Assembly (NCBI RefSeq): GCF_019972115.1
Contig: NZ_BPFJ01000003.1
Location: 1-64,000 of the forward strand
Direction of reading: 5' to 3'
DNA length: 64,000 nucleotides
DNA from: Sulfurovum sp. TSL6
GTDB taxonomy: Bacteria; Campylobacterota; Campylobacteria; Campylobacterales; Sulfurovaceae
A program made the translations under genes and the position numbers. The stretch's first letter is position 1. The number at the start of each line of letters is the position of its first letter. The notes under the pieces are model-generated. The model saw only the letters and a program-made list of their open reading frames with translations, was not told where the DNA came from and ran no database searches. This document shows, piece after piece, positions 6,596 to 15,595 of this stretch.

Positions 6596-7853
6596 AAAAA
6601 TTGTTGCAAGTACACTGCTTGCATCTGTAGTATTTTTAGGAACTGCTTGTAATGCATCTAACGGTACAAAGGATACAGCTGAGGCAAAGCCTGCAGCTGA
6701 AACAAAAAGTGTAGCACCAGCAACTACAACAATGAATACAGAAGGTTTCACTAAAAGAGAAATAGATGCGGTAGGTCCAGCAAATGCTTTAGTATCTGAT
6801 AGTGTTAAGAAGACATATGAGCACAATGGTAAACTTGCTGTTGACGGTGGGGTGATCTACCCGATCGTAAATGGTAAGACAGGTGCGTATTATGCAAATG
6901 AAGAAGCACATAAAACACCATTTAACAAAGGTAAAAGAGCAACTGAAAACGAGCAGAAAGCTTGGGATATAGATGTTATGCCTGACGGTACGGGACTTCC
7001 TGAAGGTTCAGGTACTGTAGAAGAGGGTGATGAGCTTTATGAAGAAAAATGTCTATCTTGTCACGGTGACTTTGGTGCCGGTTCTGGACTTTACCCAAGA
7101 CTTACTGTTGGTAATGCATATGAAATGCAAAAAACAATGAAACTTCAACGTGTAAATCCAGACTCTGACGGTCCTCAGCGTGGATTTGGTTCGTACTGGC
7201 CGTATGCAAGTACATTGTGGTGGTATATTAAAACGGGTATGCCTCATCAAGCACCTATGTCTTTAACAACAGACGAAGTGTATGCTTTAGCTGCATATGT
7301 TCTTTATATCAATGAGTTGAAGATCGATGGAGAGCTTGTAGATGATGAGTATGAACTTGACAGAGAGAAGTTCTTAAAGATCGTTATGCCAAACGTTGAT
7401 GGTTTTGAGCCTGATATTAATGGTCCAAAAGGACAAGACAATGCACGTGAATACTATAACAATCCATTAAATTATGGTAATGGTGTGAGATGTATGAAAG
7501 ACTGTTTTGAAGGTGAGCCAGAAATACAGAGAATTGCATTTGCACTGACTGACTTTAACCCACCGTTGAGTTCTGAAAAAACATTGCCAGAAGTAACAGA
7601 GGCAGCACCTGCAGCACCAGGAAAAGACACATATGACGCAAGTTGTAAAGTATGTCATGAAACAGATGCAATGGGTGCTCCGGCTGTAGGTGATAAAGCG
7701 GCTTGGGCTGCAGCACTTGAAAAAGGTATAGACCAAGTTTATCATAATGCTATCAATGGAAAAGGCGGTATGCCTCCAAAAGGTGGTGCTATGGATCTTT
7801 CAGATGAGAAAGTGAAAGAAGTAGTTGATTATATGATAGAAGCAAGTAAATAA
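6576..7853 (+). CDS. soxD: SoxD, diheme cytochrome c subunit of sulfane dehydrogenase
   Basis: 425 residues from the ATG at 6576, which has AAGGAG 9 nt upstream; an earlier in-frame ATG at 6555 inside soxC lacks a binding site. The N-terminus is a signal peptide ending LGTAC, possibly a lipoprotein signal with a weak lipobox. An alanine/threonine-rich linker follows (residues ~30-55). Two c-type heme motifs are present, CLSCH (159-163) and CKVCH (357-361), each with a downstream methionine in an MPxxxG/MPPK context. SoxD takes electrons from SoxC and passes them to the respiratory chain. It overlaps soxC by 20 nt, which suggests coupled translation. Confidence 0.9.
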   Translation: MYKSYRKKIVASTLLASVVFLGTACNASNGTKDTAEAKPAAETKSVAPATTTMNTEGFTKREIDAVGPANALVSDSVKKTYEHNGKLAVDGGVIYPIVNGKTGAYYANEEAHKTPFNKGKRATENEQKAWDIDVMPDGTGLPEGSGTVEEGDELYEEKCLSCHGDFGAGSGLYPRLTVGNAYEMQKTMKLQRVNPDSDGPQRGFGSYWPYASTLWWYIKTGMPHQAPMSLTTDEVYALAAYVLYINELKIDGELVDDEYELDREKFLKIVMPNVDGFEPDINGPKGQDNAREYYNNPLNYGNGVRCMKDCFEGEPEIQRIAFALTDFNPPLSSEKTLPEVTEAAPAAPGKDTYDASCKVCHETDAMGAPAVGDKAAWAAALEKGIDQVYHNAINGKGGMPPKGGAMDLSDEKVKEVVDYMIEASK

Positions 7854-7953
7854 CTGTGAGTTATCACAATTATTACACAATATATAAGTAATATAAGATA
7901 TGAGGTTGGCTGATGTCGACCTTTTATCTAAATTTTTGTACAAAGGAAATAAA

Positions 7954-8400
7954 ATGGATAGAAGAAAATTTATGAGTTTAAGTATGGTTGCAGCTGCTGT
8001 ATTGCCAGCAAGTTTATCTGCAATTGATTTCAGAGCTACAAAGCCTGATACATGGACTGCACACACTGTAGCAGATTCAATTAAAGCACTTTACGGTGAT
8101 ATCAAACCAGAAGAAAAAGGTGTAAAAGTTAAAGCACCAAAAGTAGCAAGTAACGGTGGAGCTGTTCCTGTAACTGTTGAATCTGATATCGATGCTAAAA
8201 CTGTAGCTGTTTTCCAAGATGCAAACCCTGAAGCAACAGTATGTGTATTTGATGTACAAGAAGGTGGAATTGTTGACTATGGTTTTAAGATCAAAATGAA
8301 AAAATCTGGTACGATCACTGCAATCGTTGAAGGTAGAGATGGTAAGTTCTATGTAGGTAACGTAACACTTGAAGTTGCACTTGGTGGATGTGAAGGTTAA
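7954..8400 (+). CDS. soxY: SoxY, sulfur-carrier protein
   Basis: 148 residues from ATG 7954 (AAAGGA 7 nt upstream; the in-frame ATG at 7900 gives an unlikely extension with no signal). The N-terminus is Tat-like (DRRKFMSLS, alanine-rich core, cleavage near LSA). The C-terminus GGCEG* is a slight variant of the SoxY GGCGG swinging arm; its cysteine binds thiosulfate-derived sulfur as the thioconjugate handed between SoxAX, SoxB and SoxCD. It is separated from soxD by 100 bp and followed 75 bp later by soxZ, its partner. Confidence 0.9.
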   Translation: MDRRKFMSLSMVAAAVLPASLSAIDFRATKPDTWTAHTVADSIKALYGDIKPEEKGVKVKAPKVASNGGAVPVTVESDIDAKTVAVFQDANPEATVCVFDVQEGGIVDYGFKIKMKKSGTITAIVEGRDGKFYVGNVTLEVALGGCEG

Positions 8401-8475
8401 CCCTTCCCCTCAACCAGCAAGACTAGGTTTAAAACTTAATAGATATAAACAGAAATAGAAAGAAAAAGGAATATT

Positions 8476-8790
8476 ATGGGTAATATGAGAATTAAAGCGA
8501 AGCTTAAAGAAGATGTAGTTAATGCAAAAATAAGTGCTAAACATGACATGCTTACATACGATCAAGCAAAGAAAAAAGGTGTGGATGCAAACTTTATCAC
8601 ACATATCACAGCGACAGTGAACGGAAAAGTAGTATATGATGTATCTACAAGCCAATTCTGGTCTAAAAATCCATTGTTTAAATTTAAGTTTAAAGCTGAT
8701 GGATTGAAGAAAGGTGATAAGATAGAGATCACTTGGAAAGATCTTAAAGGTAATACTGTTACTGAATCTAAAGAGATCAAAGGTCTTTAA
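8476..8790 (+). CDS. soxZ: SoxZ, partner of SoxY
   Basis: 104 residues with no signal peptide and no cysteine, as usual for SoxZ, which is exported bound to Tat-carried SoxY. The immunoglobulin-like sandwich signature is clear: MRIKAKL at the start, HDMLTYDQAKKKG, FITHITATVNGKVV, and the ending KGDKIEITWKDLKG. AAAAGGA 7 nt before the ATG sets the start. It is the last gene of the sox operon and is followed by two hairpins. Confidence 0.92.
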   Translation: MGNMRIKAKLKEDVVNAKISAKHDMLTYDQAKKKGVDANFITHITATVNGKVVYDVSTSQFWSKNPLFKFKFKADGLKKGDKIEITWKDLKGNTVTESKEIKGL

Positions 8791-8800
8791 TAATACTCTC

Positions 8801-8821
8801 GTCTGACCGTTTCGGTCAGAC
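8801..8821 (+). terminator. hairpin after soxZ (first)
   Basis: GTCTGACC pairs with GGTCAGAC across a GTTTC loop, starting 10 nt after the soxZ stop. There is no T tract directly after it; the second hairpin downstream has one. Confidence 0.6.
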
Positions 8822-8832
8822 AGTGTAAAGAG

Positions 8833-8875
8833 TTAACCTATATACTTTGAAATAGAGTCTATAGGTTAATTTTAT
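8833..8875 (+). terminator. rho-independent terminator of the sox operon (second hairpin)
   Basis: TTAACCTATA (8833-8842) pairs perfectly with TATAGGTTAA (8860-8869), followed by TTTTATT. Confidence 0.65.
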
Positions 8876-8886
8876 TACAAAGGGAA

Positions 8887-9143
8887 GATGTTTCAACCTT
8901 TGATGGTAACACTTTTCTTTCTTCTTTTTCTTATCTCCCCGTTATTGTGTGATACAACATACCGACATTGATGACCTCTCCCTATTTTATTTTGCTTGAC
9001 ATATTGGTATTGATGATGAGGGAAGTATCTTATTGCCTCGAGACTTCAACGAATATCTATGTCAAATCGTTAGAGATGGTTTTTATCCCACTTTGGACCT
9101 TGTAGATGGCAATAATAGTATCGTTTACAGTGTGATAGGATAA
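8887..9143 (+). pseudogene. decayed small exported-protein gene
   Basis: An ATG at 8887, with AAGGGA just upstream, opens a frame that reads as a signal peptide (MFQPLMVTLFFLLFLISPLL) and stops at 8970. The sense continues in another frame: HTDIDDLSLFYFA, a TGA at 8997, then an uninterrupted 47-codon stretch (HIGIDDEGSILLPRDF and on to NSIVYSVIG) ending at 9143. HTDIDD and HIGIDD look like related segments. One frameshift and one nonsense change would explain this as an inactivated gene of about 85 codons. A hairpin follows. The family is not recognised. It fills most of the 470-bp gap between soxZ and the 9261 gene. Confidence 0.4.
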
Positions 9144-9152
9144 TATAGAGAG

Positions 9153-9173
9153 ACAGTGAGATATTCTTACTGT
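9153..9173 (+). terminator. hairpin after the decayed gene
   Basis: ACAGTGAG (9153-9160) pairs with CTTACTGT (9166-9173), one G-U pair, loop ATATT, followed by A/T-rich sequence. It suits the end of the decayed gene at 8887-9143. Confidence 0.4.
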
Positions 9174-9260
9174 TATTAAACTATATTTACAGGGGGTGTG
9201 TAAAGTGATGGAGTGGGAATATCTTAAAATGAAGGTTGAGTTTGAAAAGGAATAGCGGGA

Positions 9261-9722
9261 TCAAAGTGTTTGATGCACTTCAAACCAGTACGCTTCATTT
9301 CTTGTTATCGTAGCTTTTTTTCTTTGATTAAAGTGTTCAGTGATATCAAATCCTTCTGTACCTAAACCCTCTTTATATTCCTTGATAAATGCCGTATAGG
9401 TTTCTTCTTTCATCGCAGTGATCTCATAGGTCACTTTATCATAGACCAGTTCTCCCACATGGTTTTGTTCTCTGTGTATTTCATTGAGATTGATACTGCC
9501 ATAACGTTCTTCTTCAGGAAGGGTCATGTTCATCTCTATATAAGTACGCATAGATGCGAGCATATGCTCTAGTTGTTTCACTGGAATATTTGCAGATTCA
9601 ATGATCGTGGAAAGATCTTGTGTGTATCCCCAGGCACCCGAAACAGAAAGATCTGCATCAAAAGCTGCTTTGATAACGTCTTTTAGATCATTATCGCTCT
9701 TGAGTTGTTCGAATTTTAGCAT
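9261..9722 (-). CDS. unknown 153-residue protein downstream of prfA
   Basis: A soluble, acidic, mostly helical protein with no export signal or membrane segment. I do not recognise the family. Visible features are an N-terminal LKFEQLKSDNDLKDVIKAAF segment, a glutamate-rich centre (LPEEERYGS), and a C-terminus rich in charged and aromatic residues (NEAYWFEVHQTL). Its ATG lies only 3 bp after the prfA stop, so it is almost certainly in the prfA transcript. It may be a lineage-specific protein; nothing here shows a role in translation. Confidence 0.7.
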   Translation of the reverse strand: MLKFEQLKSDNDLKDVIKAAFDADLSVSGAWGYTQDLSTIIESANIPVKQLEHMLASMRTYIEMNMTLPEEERYGSINLNEIHREQNHVGELVYDKVTYEITAMKEETYTAFIKEYKEGLGTEGFDITEHFNQRKKATITRNEAYWFEVHQTL

Positions 9723-9725
9723 GGA

Positions 9726-10793
9726 TCAAAGACCTGCTTCCTGGATGGCTTCTGTTTGCGCATGGGCAATAAGTGGATCGATGACCAATTTTAAGTTACC
9801 ATTGTTCATGATGTCATCCAGAGCATAAAGTGTCAATCCGATACGATGATCGGTAAGTCTATTTTGCGGGTAGTTATATGTTCTAATCTTCTCTGAACGG
9901 TCACCTGAACCCACTTGAAGTTTTCTTTGGCTTGATGTTTCATCCAGTTGTTTTTGAAGTTCTGCTTCGTAAACTCTTGCTTTAAGGACTTTCATGGCTT
10001 TGTCCCTGTTTTTATGTTGGGACTTCTCATCTTGTATGGCCGCTACTATACCTGTAGGAATGTGTGTCAAACGTACAGCAGAATCCGTTGTGTTGACCGA
10101 CTGTCCACCACAACCGCTTGAACGGTATACATCCATTTTAATTTCGTTTGGTTTGATATCTATCTCTACATCATCCACTTCAGGTATGATAGCCACTGTA
10201 ATAGCAGAAGTATGCACACGTCCTTGTGTTTCGGTATCTGGAACACGCTGTACACGGTGTGTTCCCGCTTCATATTTGAGCTGTGAGTATACACCATCAC
10301 CTTTGATTTGGGCGATGAGTTCTTTGTATCCCCCGGATGTACCTTCATTGGTACTGACGATCTCTATTTTCCAACCCATTTGTTCTGCATAGCGTGAGTA
10401 CATTCTAAAGACATCAGCCACAAAAAGTGCACTTTCGTCCCCTCCTGCACCTGCACGAAGCTCAAGGAAAATGTTTTTGTCATCATTTTTGTCTTTCGGG
10501 ATCATGAGCACTTTAATTTCCTCTTCCAAGGCAGGCAGCATGGGTTCTAATTCGCTGAGCTCTTCTTTTGCAAGGTCACCAAGCTCTGCATCCCCTAAAA
10601 GCTCTTTATTCTCTTCTATGGCATCAGCAGTTTCAACGTAAAGATTTGCTTTCTCTACTAATGTACTAAGGTCAGACTGCTCTTTACTGAGTTCAGTCAT
10701 ACGCTTAATATCACTGGCAATATCCGGAGAACTTAAGAGTTCACTGAGTTCGTTGTATCTGTCGATGAAAGGTTGAAGTTTTTCTTTGAACAT
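9726..10793 (-). CDS. prfA: peptide chain release factor 1
   Basis: 355 residues, normal length for RF1. It ends translation at UAA and UAG. The GGQ motif that triggers peptide release is in [18 protein letters not shown]. The stop-codon reading region has PDT in [15 protein letters not shown], corresponding to the PxT of RF1 (RF2 would have SPF). The N-terminal half is the expected long coiled region. It lies 51 bp after rpsT on the same strand and is followed by the unknown 153-aa gene; the rpsT-prfA order is common in Campylobacterota. Confidence 0.95.
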   Translation of the reverse strand: MFKEKLQPFIDRYNELSELLSSPDIASDIKRMTELSKEQSDLSTLVEKANLYVETADAIEENKELLGDAELGDLAKEELSELEPMLPALEEEIKVLMIPKDKNDDKNIFLELRAGAGGDESALFVADVFRMYSRYAEQMGWKIEIVSTNEGTSGGYKELIAQIKGDGVYSQLKYEAGTHRVQRVPDTETQGRVHTSAITVAIIPEVDDVEIDIKPNEIKMDVYRSSGCGGQSVNTTDSAVRLTHIPTGIVAAIQDEKSQHKNRDKAMKVLKARVYEAELQKQLDETSSQRKLQVGSGDRSEKIRTYNYPQNRLTDHRIGLTLYALDDIMNNGNLKLVIDPLIAHAQTEAIQEAGL

Positions 10794-10844
10794 AGGCGTT
10801 CTTTGTGTTAGATTGTTTTTTTAGTGAGGGTGTATCGAGACTGC

Positions 10845-11114
10845 TTATGCAGCTTCGATAGCATTTACCATTTTATGAAGACGGCTTACTTTTCTAGCAG
10901 CTGTAGTTTTCTTGATAAAACCTTTGCTTACTAGTGAGTGGATTTGTTTGTTCGCTGTTGCGAATGCAGTTGTTGCTGCTGCTTTATCTGCTGCTGCTAC
11001 TGCTTCGTGTACGGCTTTTGTGATGTTTTTGATTCTCGTTCTGTAATATCTGTTTCTTTCAGTTCTTACAGCAGTTTGCAAAATACGTTTTTTTGCTGAT
11101 TTGTGATGTGCCAT
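10845..11114 (-). CDS. rpsT: 30S ribosomal protein S20
   Basis: 89 residues, lysine/arginine-rich and helical. It starts [10 protein letters not shown], contains the conserved [18 protein letters not shown] region, and ends in an alanine-rich helix with [21 protein letters not shown]20 binds 16S rRNA early in 30S assembly. Shine-Dalgarno AAAGGAAA lies before the ATG. A possible -10 (TATTAT on the minus strand, 11176-11181) lies 62 bp upstream. Confidence 0.95.
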   Translation of the reverse strand: MAHHKSAKKRILQTAVRTERNRYYRTRIKNITKAVHEAVAAADKAAATTAFATANKQIHSLVSKGFIKKTTAARKVSRLHKMVNAIEAA

Positions 11115-11280
11115 GTTGTTTCCTTTATAGGTATGTTGTTATTACTCAATTAATTAGAGTGAAAATAGTTCGCGAATAATAGCTAAAAAAAGATTAAAGA
11201 TTTATTAATGTTATGCACTAGCGGATGAATTGCATGAAGAGATAGAGGGTTTTATAGCGGAATGTTAATCAAATATGCGT

Positions 11281-11286
11281 TAAAAT
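11281..11286 (+). promoter_or_regulatory. possible -10 of glmM-lspA
   Basis: TAAAAT preceded by TGCGT, about 50 bp before the glmM start in a 221-bp divergent gap with rpsT. No clear -35 box. Confidence 0.4.
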
Positions 11287-11335
11287 GGAGCCATAGAATC
11301 AAGGGACAGTGTAAAACCCTATCAAGGAAATAATT

Positions 11336-12673
11336 TTGGAACTTTTTGGAACAGATGGTGTACGTGGAAAAGCAGGGAAAAAAGTCAGTGCAGTGAATGC
11401 CATGCGTTTGGCTATGGCTACAGGTATCTATTTTAAACAATTTGCTAGAACCAACAAAATATTAGTAGGAAAAGATACTAGACGTAGTGGGTACATGATA
11501 GAAAATGCTATTGTCTCTGGGCTTACTGCAGTAGGATTTGATGTGATACAGATAGGACCTATGCCTACCCCTGCTATTGCCTTTTTGACAGAAAATATGC
11601 GTTGTGATGCGGGTATTATGATCTCGGCAAGCCATAATCCTTATTATGATAATGGGATCAAATTTTTTGATGGAGAGGGGAATAAGCTTAACCGAGATAA
11701 GGAAGAAGAGATCGAAGCAATATTTGCAGATAATGAGCTTATCGATAGTGCGCAAGTGATGGATAAGTCGATAGGAAAGTCTAAACGTATCGATGATGTG
11801 ATCGGACGTTATATCGTACACATTAAAAATTCATTTCCTAAGCCACTTACATTAGCGGGGAAAAGAGTCGTGATAGATTGTGCGAACGGTGCAGGGTATA
11901 TTGTCGGACCTACTATTCTGCAGGAACTGGGTGCAGATGTGGTTGTGTTAGGTGACAAGCCTAACGGATTTAACATCAATGAAGGATGTGGTGCCATGCA
12001 TCCTGAGTATTTGTCAAAGGCTGTACTGGAGTATCGTGCAGATGTGGGTATCGCATTAGATGGGGATGCAGACAGACTTGTCATGGTTGATGAGAAAGGT
12101 GATGTGATTGATGGAGATAAGTTGATGGGTGTGCTTGCTGTACATCTTAATAATCAAGGGACGCTCAAAGGTGACGGGATGGTTGCTACGGTGATGAGCA
12201 ATCAGGGACTCGATGAGTATCTTACCTCGCAGGGGCTTACATTGCACCGTGCTGCAGTAGGAGATAAAAATGTTGTGGAAATGATGCAGAAACATGGTAT
12301 AAACTTTGGTGGAGAACAGAGTGGACACATCATTTTCTCAGACTATGCAAAAACAGGAGATGGCATCTCCAGTGCATTGCAAGCTTTAGCATATTTGGTA
12401 GACACAGAGCAAAAGGCAAGTGAAGCATTTAATCCGTATGAGTCATATCCTCAACTTTTAGTGAACCTTTTGGTACAGGAAAAAAGAGATTTTGATACGA
12501 TAGAAGGCTTAGCTACTTTCAAAGAAAAAATTGAAGGGTTAGGTATACGCCATCTTTTCCGTTACTCCGGAACAGAAAATAAAATACGCCTTTTGCTTGA
12601 GGGAAAAGATGAGAAAAAGCTTGAAGAGATCATGGAAGAGTGTGTAGAATTCTTTAAAAGCGCTTTAGCCTAA
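11336..12673 (+). CDS. glmM: phosphoglucosamine mutase
   Basis: 445 residues. Converts glucosamine-6-phosphate to glucosamine-1-phosphate, the step leading to UDP-GlcNAc for peptidoglycan, lipid A and, here, the glycan locus. The protein begins [10 protein letters not shown], the catalytic serine loop is [12 protein letters not shown], the metal loop is [11 protein letters not shown], the sugar-binding loop is GGEQSGH, and the phosphate loop is [11 protein letters not shown]. The start is TTG with AAGGAAA 8 nt upstream; no ATG or GTG would give the conserved N-terminus. The stop overlaps the lspA ATG by one base. Confidence 0.95.
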   Translation: MELFGTDGVRGKAGKKVSAVNAMRLAMATGIYFKQFARTNKILVGKDTRRSGYMIENAIVSGLTAVGFDVIQIGPMPTPAIAFLTENMRCDAGIMISASHNPYYDNGIKFFDGEGNKLNRDKEEEIEAIFADNELIDSAQVMDKSIGKSKRIDDVIGRYIVHIKNSFPKPLTLAGKRVVIDCANGAGYIVGPTILQELGADVVVLGDKPNGFNINEGCGAMHPEYLSKAVLEYRADVGIALDGDADRLVMVDEKGDVIDGDKLMGVLAVHLNNQGTLKGDGMVATVMSNQGLDEYLTSQGLTLHRAAVGDKNVVEMMQKHGINFGGEQSGHIIFSDYAKTGDGISSALQALAYLVDTEQKASEAFNPYESYPQLLVNLLVQEKRDFDTIEGLATFKEKIEGLGIRHLFRYSGTENKIRLLLEGKDEKKLEEIMEECVEFFKSALA

Positions 12674-13122
12674 TGAGAGCCTTTGCTGTCTTTTTTCTGG
12701 TACTTTTAGGTACCTTCATTATAGACCAGAACATTAAATCGCTCTTTATAGAAGGTTATTATCGTGCGGGAGCATGTATAGACCTTGAGTTGCATTATAA
12801 TAAAGGGGTGGCATTCTCTATGCTATCCTTTCTTGGACCTTATCTTAAATGGATACAGGCACTCCTTGTACTGGTGATCTTATTCTTTGTGTTTAAAGAA
12901 GGGTACATCAAGCGTTATGCATTTCCTGTAGGGTTACTGGTAGGTGGCGCAATAGGTAATGTGTATGATCGTTTTGTGCATGGGGGCGTTGTGGATTATG
13001 TTGCCTGGCATTGTGGTTTTAACTTTGCAGTCTTTAACTTTGCAGATGTTGCTATAGACCTTGCTGTTGTGTGGCTATTAGTGATGATCTACTTCTTCCC
13101 TCAAAAATCAAAAACTAAATGA
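12673..13122 (+). CDS. lspA: lipoprotein signal peptidase (signal peptidase II)
   Basis: 149 residues with four membrane helices. It cleaves prolipoproteins ahead of the lipid-modified cysteine; several candidate substrates are in this window. The catalytic aspartates sit in NVYDRFVHGGVVDY and FNFADVAID, and the early DQNIK segment corresponds to the conserved D-x-x-x-K. The start overlaps the glmM stop (TAATG). Confidence 0.93.
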   Translation: MRAFAVFFLVLLGTFIIDQNIKSLFIEGYYRAGACIDLELHYNKGVAFSMLSFLGPYLKWIQALLVLVILFFVFKEGYIKRYAFPVGLLVGGAIGNVYDRFVHGGVVDYVAWHCGFNFAVFNFADVAIDLAVVWLLVMIYFFPQKSKTK

Positions 13123-13125
13123 AAC

Positions 13126-13150
13126 TAGAGCAGCTATCTAGGCTGCTCTA
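13126..13150. terminator. bidirectional terminator between lspA and the 13168 gene
   Basis: TAGAGCAGC (13126-13134) pairs with GCTGCTCTA (13142-13150). On the minus strand the stem is followed by T-rich sequence, so it could serve the leftward gene; on the plus strand the T tract is weak. Confidence 0.55.
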
Positions 13151-13167
13151 TTGAAGAGTAGAACTAA

Positions 13168-15369
13168 TTAGTTGTCGGTCTTTCTTCTTAATAAATATAA
13201 GAAACCTAATGAGGTTATGATAAGGAACATCATATCAAGACCTTTTTGGTGAGGATTGTATGTACAACCTCCACCTCCTCCAGCTGTTGCCAGTTCAGGT
13301 GTAACTGGTTCAGGTATTACTGGTACGGTAGGTCCTTGTGATGTTGAGACACTAAACATAGAGTAGTCCCCGCCCACTTCATTATTCTTCTCATTCCATA
13401 CAGAAAAGATAATGTTGCCTGCCGGTGTTGCGCGAAGTTGGGACTCGGCTCTATTATTTATGCCTATCCCATCTACTACGCTTGGCTCTAGGTATGTTAA
13501 ACCTTTATCTTTAGTACGTGTGTAGTAGATGTTACCATCAATTGAGCCACCAATAGTGTCATAGACATTGGATTCAATACCCCATGCAGCTAAGAGCACA
13601 CTCTTATTTTGACAATCTTCTGGATTTGTAGGGTTAGTTGTATCCTTACAACCTGGTCCATTTCCCTGCATTCCAACTAAACGAGGTTCTTTCACATTAA
13701 ATCCCTTGTCTGTGATGTTTGAAAGATTCTTAGCTGTTGTCCAACTATCATTACTTGCATTATAGGTACGTACCCAGAAGTTGTAGTTATCCAAATCAGT
13801 ATACTTCGCTATTGCCCAATCTTTTGTATACGTGTAACCGACATGGAAATCATCTCCACGGAGTACTGCACGATGGGCTCTTGCATCTTCGTATGGATTT
13901 TTTTCTGTGGTATCACCGAGTGTATTGGTTGGTGCACCCTCTGGCTCTCCAATGGCACTCCAAGGAATGGTATTGCTACTCATGTTATATGCAGGAGTAT
14001 TATTGATCTGCGTTGCTGCAGCGTAATCTATCGCTTCTGCATTTGGATCCACGGTTGGAATCATATCTTGGAACCTTAACCCTGTTGAGTTTGGATCATT
14101 ACTATCTACAAAACCCAAACGTGCCATGATATCAGCCGGACCACCTTCTGTTTCTGTACCTTCTCTCCAGATAACCCCCATTCTTAAACCATTTGCACCC
14201 GCTTTAGACTGTGGTATAACACGGACACGACGGGTATTTTTGGTTGGATCACTGATAATTGCTCCTGTAGCATTGGTGTCAGGGGTATTGAACGGGAAAG
14301 TATGGTAGCGCACAAATTTCCCTTCATCCAATCCACTCGAACCTTTTGTCTCTTCATAGCTTACGATCGCGATCTTTTCAGGTCCAACCAATGCTAAATT
14401 GGCACGAGACGCTCCAGTAGAGCCATGATCAAGCGCGGTGATGAGGTTACCCGCATTATCATACACAGGGTTGAAATTTCCACCACCACTGATACCGGTC
14501 ATATTATTGGTTAGTCTTACCGGAGTGCTGAATGATGTATTCATGAGGTCTTCTGTATAAGTGTACCAGATATCAGTCCCATGTGTAACTTTTGCTCCAG
14601 ATGCACCATCTCCAGGTCCTTCTGCCTGACCAAGCTGCAAGCCGTGAGGATCCTCCTGCCAGGTAATAACCCATTTACCTAATGCAGGTGTTCCTACACT
14701 CAGCCCTCTATTGACATCTTGTTTGGCATCTCTCTTTGCACTGGTAAGCCGTGCCGTTGACCAAGTAGGCGTAGCATCTTTAAAGTTTATATGAGATTCA
14801 TACACACAGGAGAAAGGCACCTGTATCCCACCCCTTTCCAAGTAACTGGTAGATCGCTGATCTCCACTTGGACAGTATTTGTCAGTCCACGTTACCACGG
14901 CAAATGAACCTGAACGGAAGATATTTGGTTTATCTGAATCACCATAAAAAGGTACTGCATCATCATCCATGATACCATTATTATTCGTATCTTGCCACTT
15001 AGTAGAGATGCTTGTCTGTCCTGCTGTATTTGAGATATTTACTGGATCACTCCAATCTGATTGTGAAGCACAATACCCATTCGACTCTTCAGCCTTACAT
15101 GTACGTGCATAAATATCTCTTGCTCTACGTACAGCATCATCTTTGACATCATAGACATCTGGACCATTTGCATCCCCATAGACACTAATCAACGTCCCAT
15201 CCCCCAATCTTACAAGCTTTGTTTTAAACGCCAGACCATCACCTGTGACACTTCCTCCTGCAGAGAGTACTTCAGCATCCGAAAATTGTAAGCCTGCTTG
15301 TAAGCTGCTTCCCAATAACAATGTCCCAACAATCATATTTAGTTTTATAGATCTGTAACTTGGACTCAT
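13168..15369 (-). CDS. exported beta-rich protein with C-terminal sorting tail (choice-of-anchor O-like)
   Basis: 733 residues. Residues 1-25 are a signal peptide ending LQA. The body is rich in W, T, D, N and G, with many short beta-strand repeats of sialidase or beta-propeller style (TDIWYTYTEDL, GNIYYTRTKDK, DNYNFWVRTY). The end is a tripartite tail: a linker rich in P, V and E, then GGGGGCTYNP, a hydrophobic helix and RRK. Such tails occur in GlyGly-, MYXO- and JDVT-CTERM proteins that are processed by membrane proteases and anchored. The body resembles proteins called choice-of-anchor O; I hold that name loosely. Role unknown, probably a surface protein. Its leader AAAGGAGTAAAAA is complementary to candidate sRNA B. 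It is transcribed alone. Confidence 0.65.
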   Translation of the reverse strand: MSPSYRSIKLNMIVGTLLLGSSLQAGLQFSDAEVLSAGGSVTGDGLAFKTKLVRLGDGTLISVYGDANGPDVYDVKDDAVRRARDIYARTCKAEESNGYCASQSDWSDPVNISNTAGQTSISTKWQDTNNNGIMDDDAVPFYGDSDKPNIFRSGSFAVVTWTDKYCPSGDQRSTSYLERGGIQVPFSCVYESHINFKDATPTWSTARLTSAKRDAKQDVNRGLSVGTPALGKWVITWQEDPHGLQLGQAEGPGDGASGAKVTHGTDIWYTYTEDLMNTSFSTPVRLTNNMTGISGGGNFNPVYDNAGNLITALDHGSTGASRANLALVGPEKIAIVSYEETKGSSGLDEGKFVRYHTFPFNTPDTNATGAIISDPTKNTRRVRVIPQSKAGANGLRMGVIWREGTETEGGPADIMARLGFVDSNDPNSTGLRFQDMIPTVDPNAEAIDYAAATQINNTPAYNMSSNTIPWSAIGEPEGAPTNTLGDTTEKNPYEDARAHRAVLRGDDFHVGYTYTKDWAIAKYTDLDNYNFWVRTYNASNDSWTTAKNLSNITDKGFNVKEPRLVGMQGNGPGCKDTTNPTNPEDCQNKSVLLAAWGIESNVYDTIGGSIDGNIYYTRTKDKGLTYLEPSVVDGIGINNRAESQLRATPAGNIIFSVWNEKNNEVGGDYSMFSVSTSQGPTVPVIPEPVTPELATAGGGGGCTYNPHQKGLDMMFLIITSLGFLYLLRRKTDN

Positions 15370-15595
15370 TTTTTACTCCTTTAGTTGGTTATTTAAGAAG
15401 AATGTTTAAAATATAACAAGAATCTACTACTGTAAACATACTCAGTTTTTTTGTGTTTTAAAACACATACCTTAAAAACAGTATAAATCCTTTTTTTCAT
15501 TTTGTCAAATATATAATGATTTAAGATAGTTATTACTTATGTTTTAAAGGTGATAGAGGATTAGGGAAGGGGTGAAAATAAAGAGGATAAAGTAT

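Noticed and set aside
7855-7868. TGTGA-GTTA-TCACA after soxD, resembling a Crp/Fnr-type site
   Set aside because: The spacer is 4 bp, not the 6 bp of Crp sites, and it begins inside the soxD stop region. More likely a chance small hairpin between soxD and soxY.
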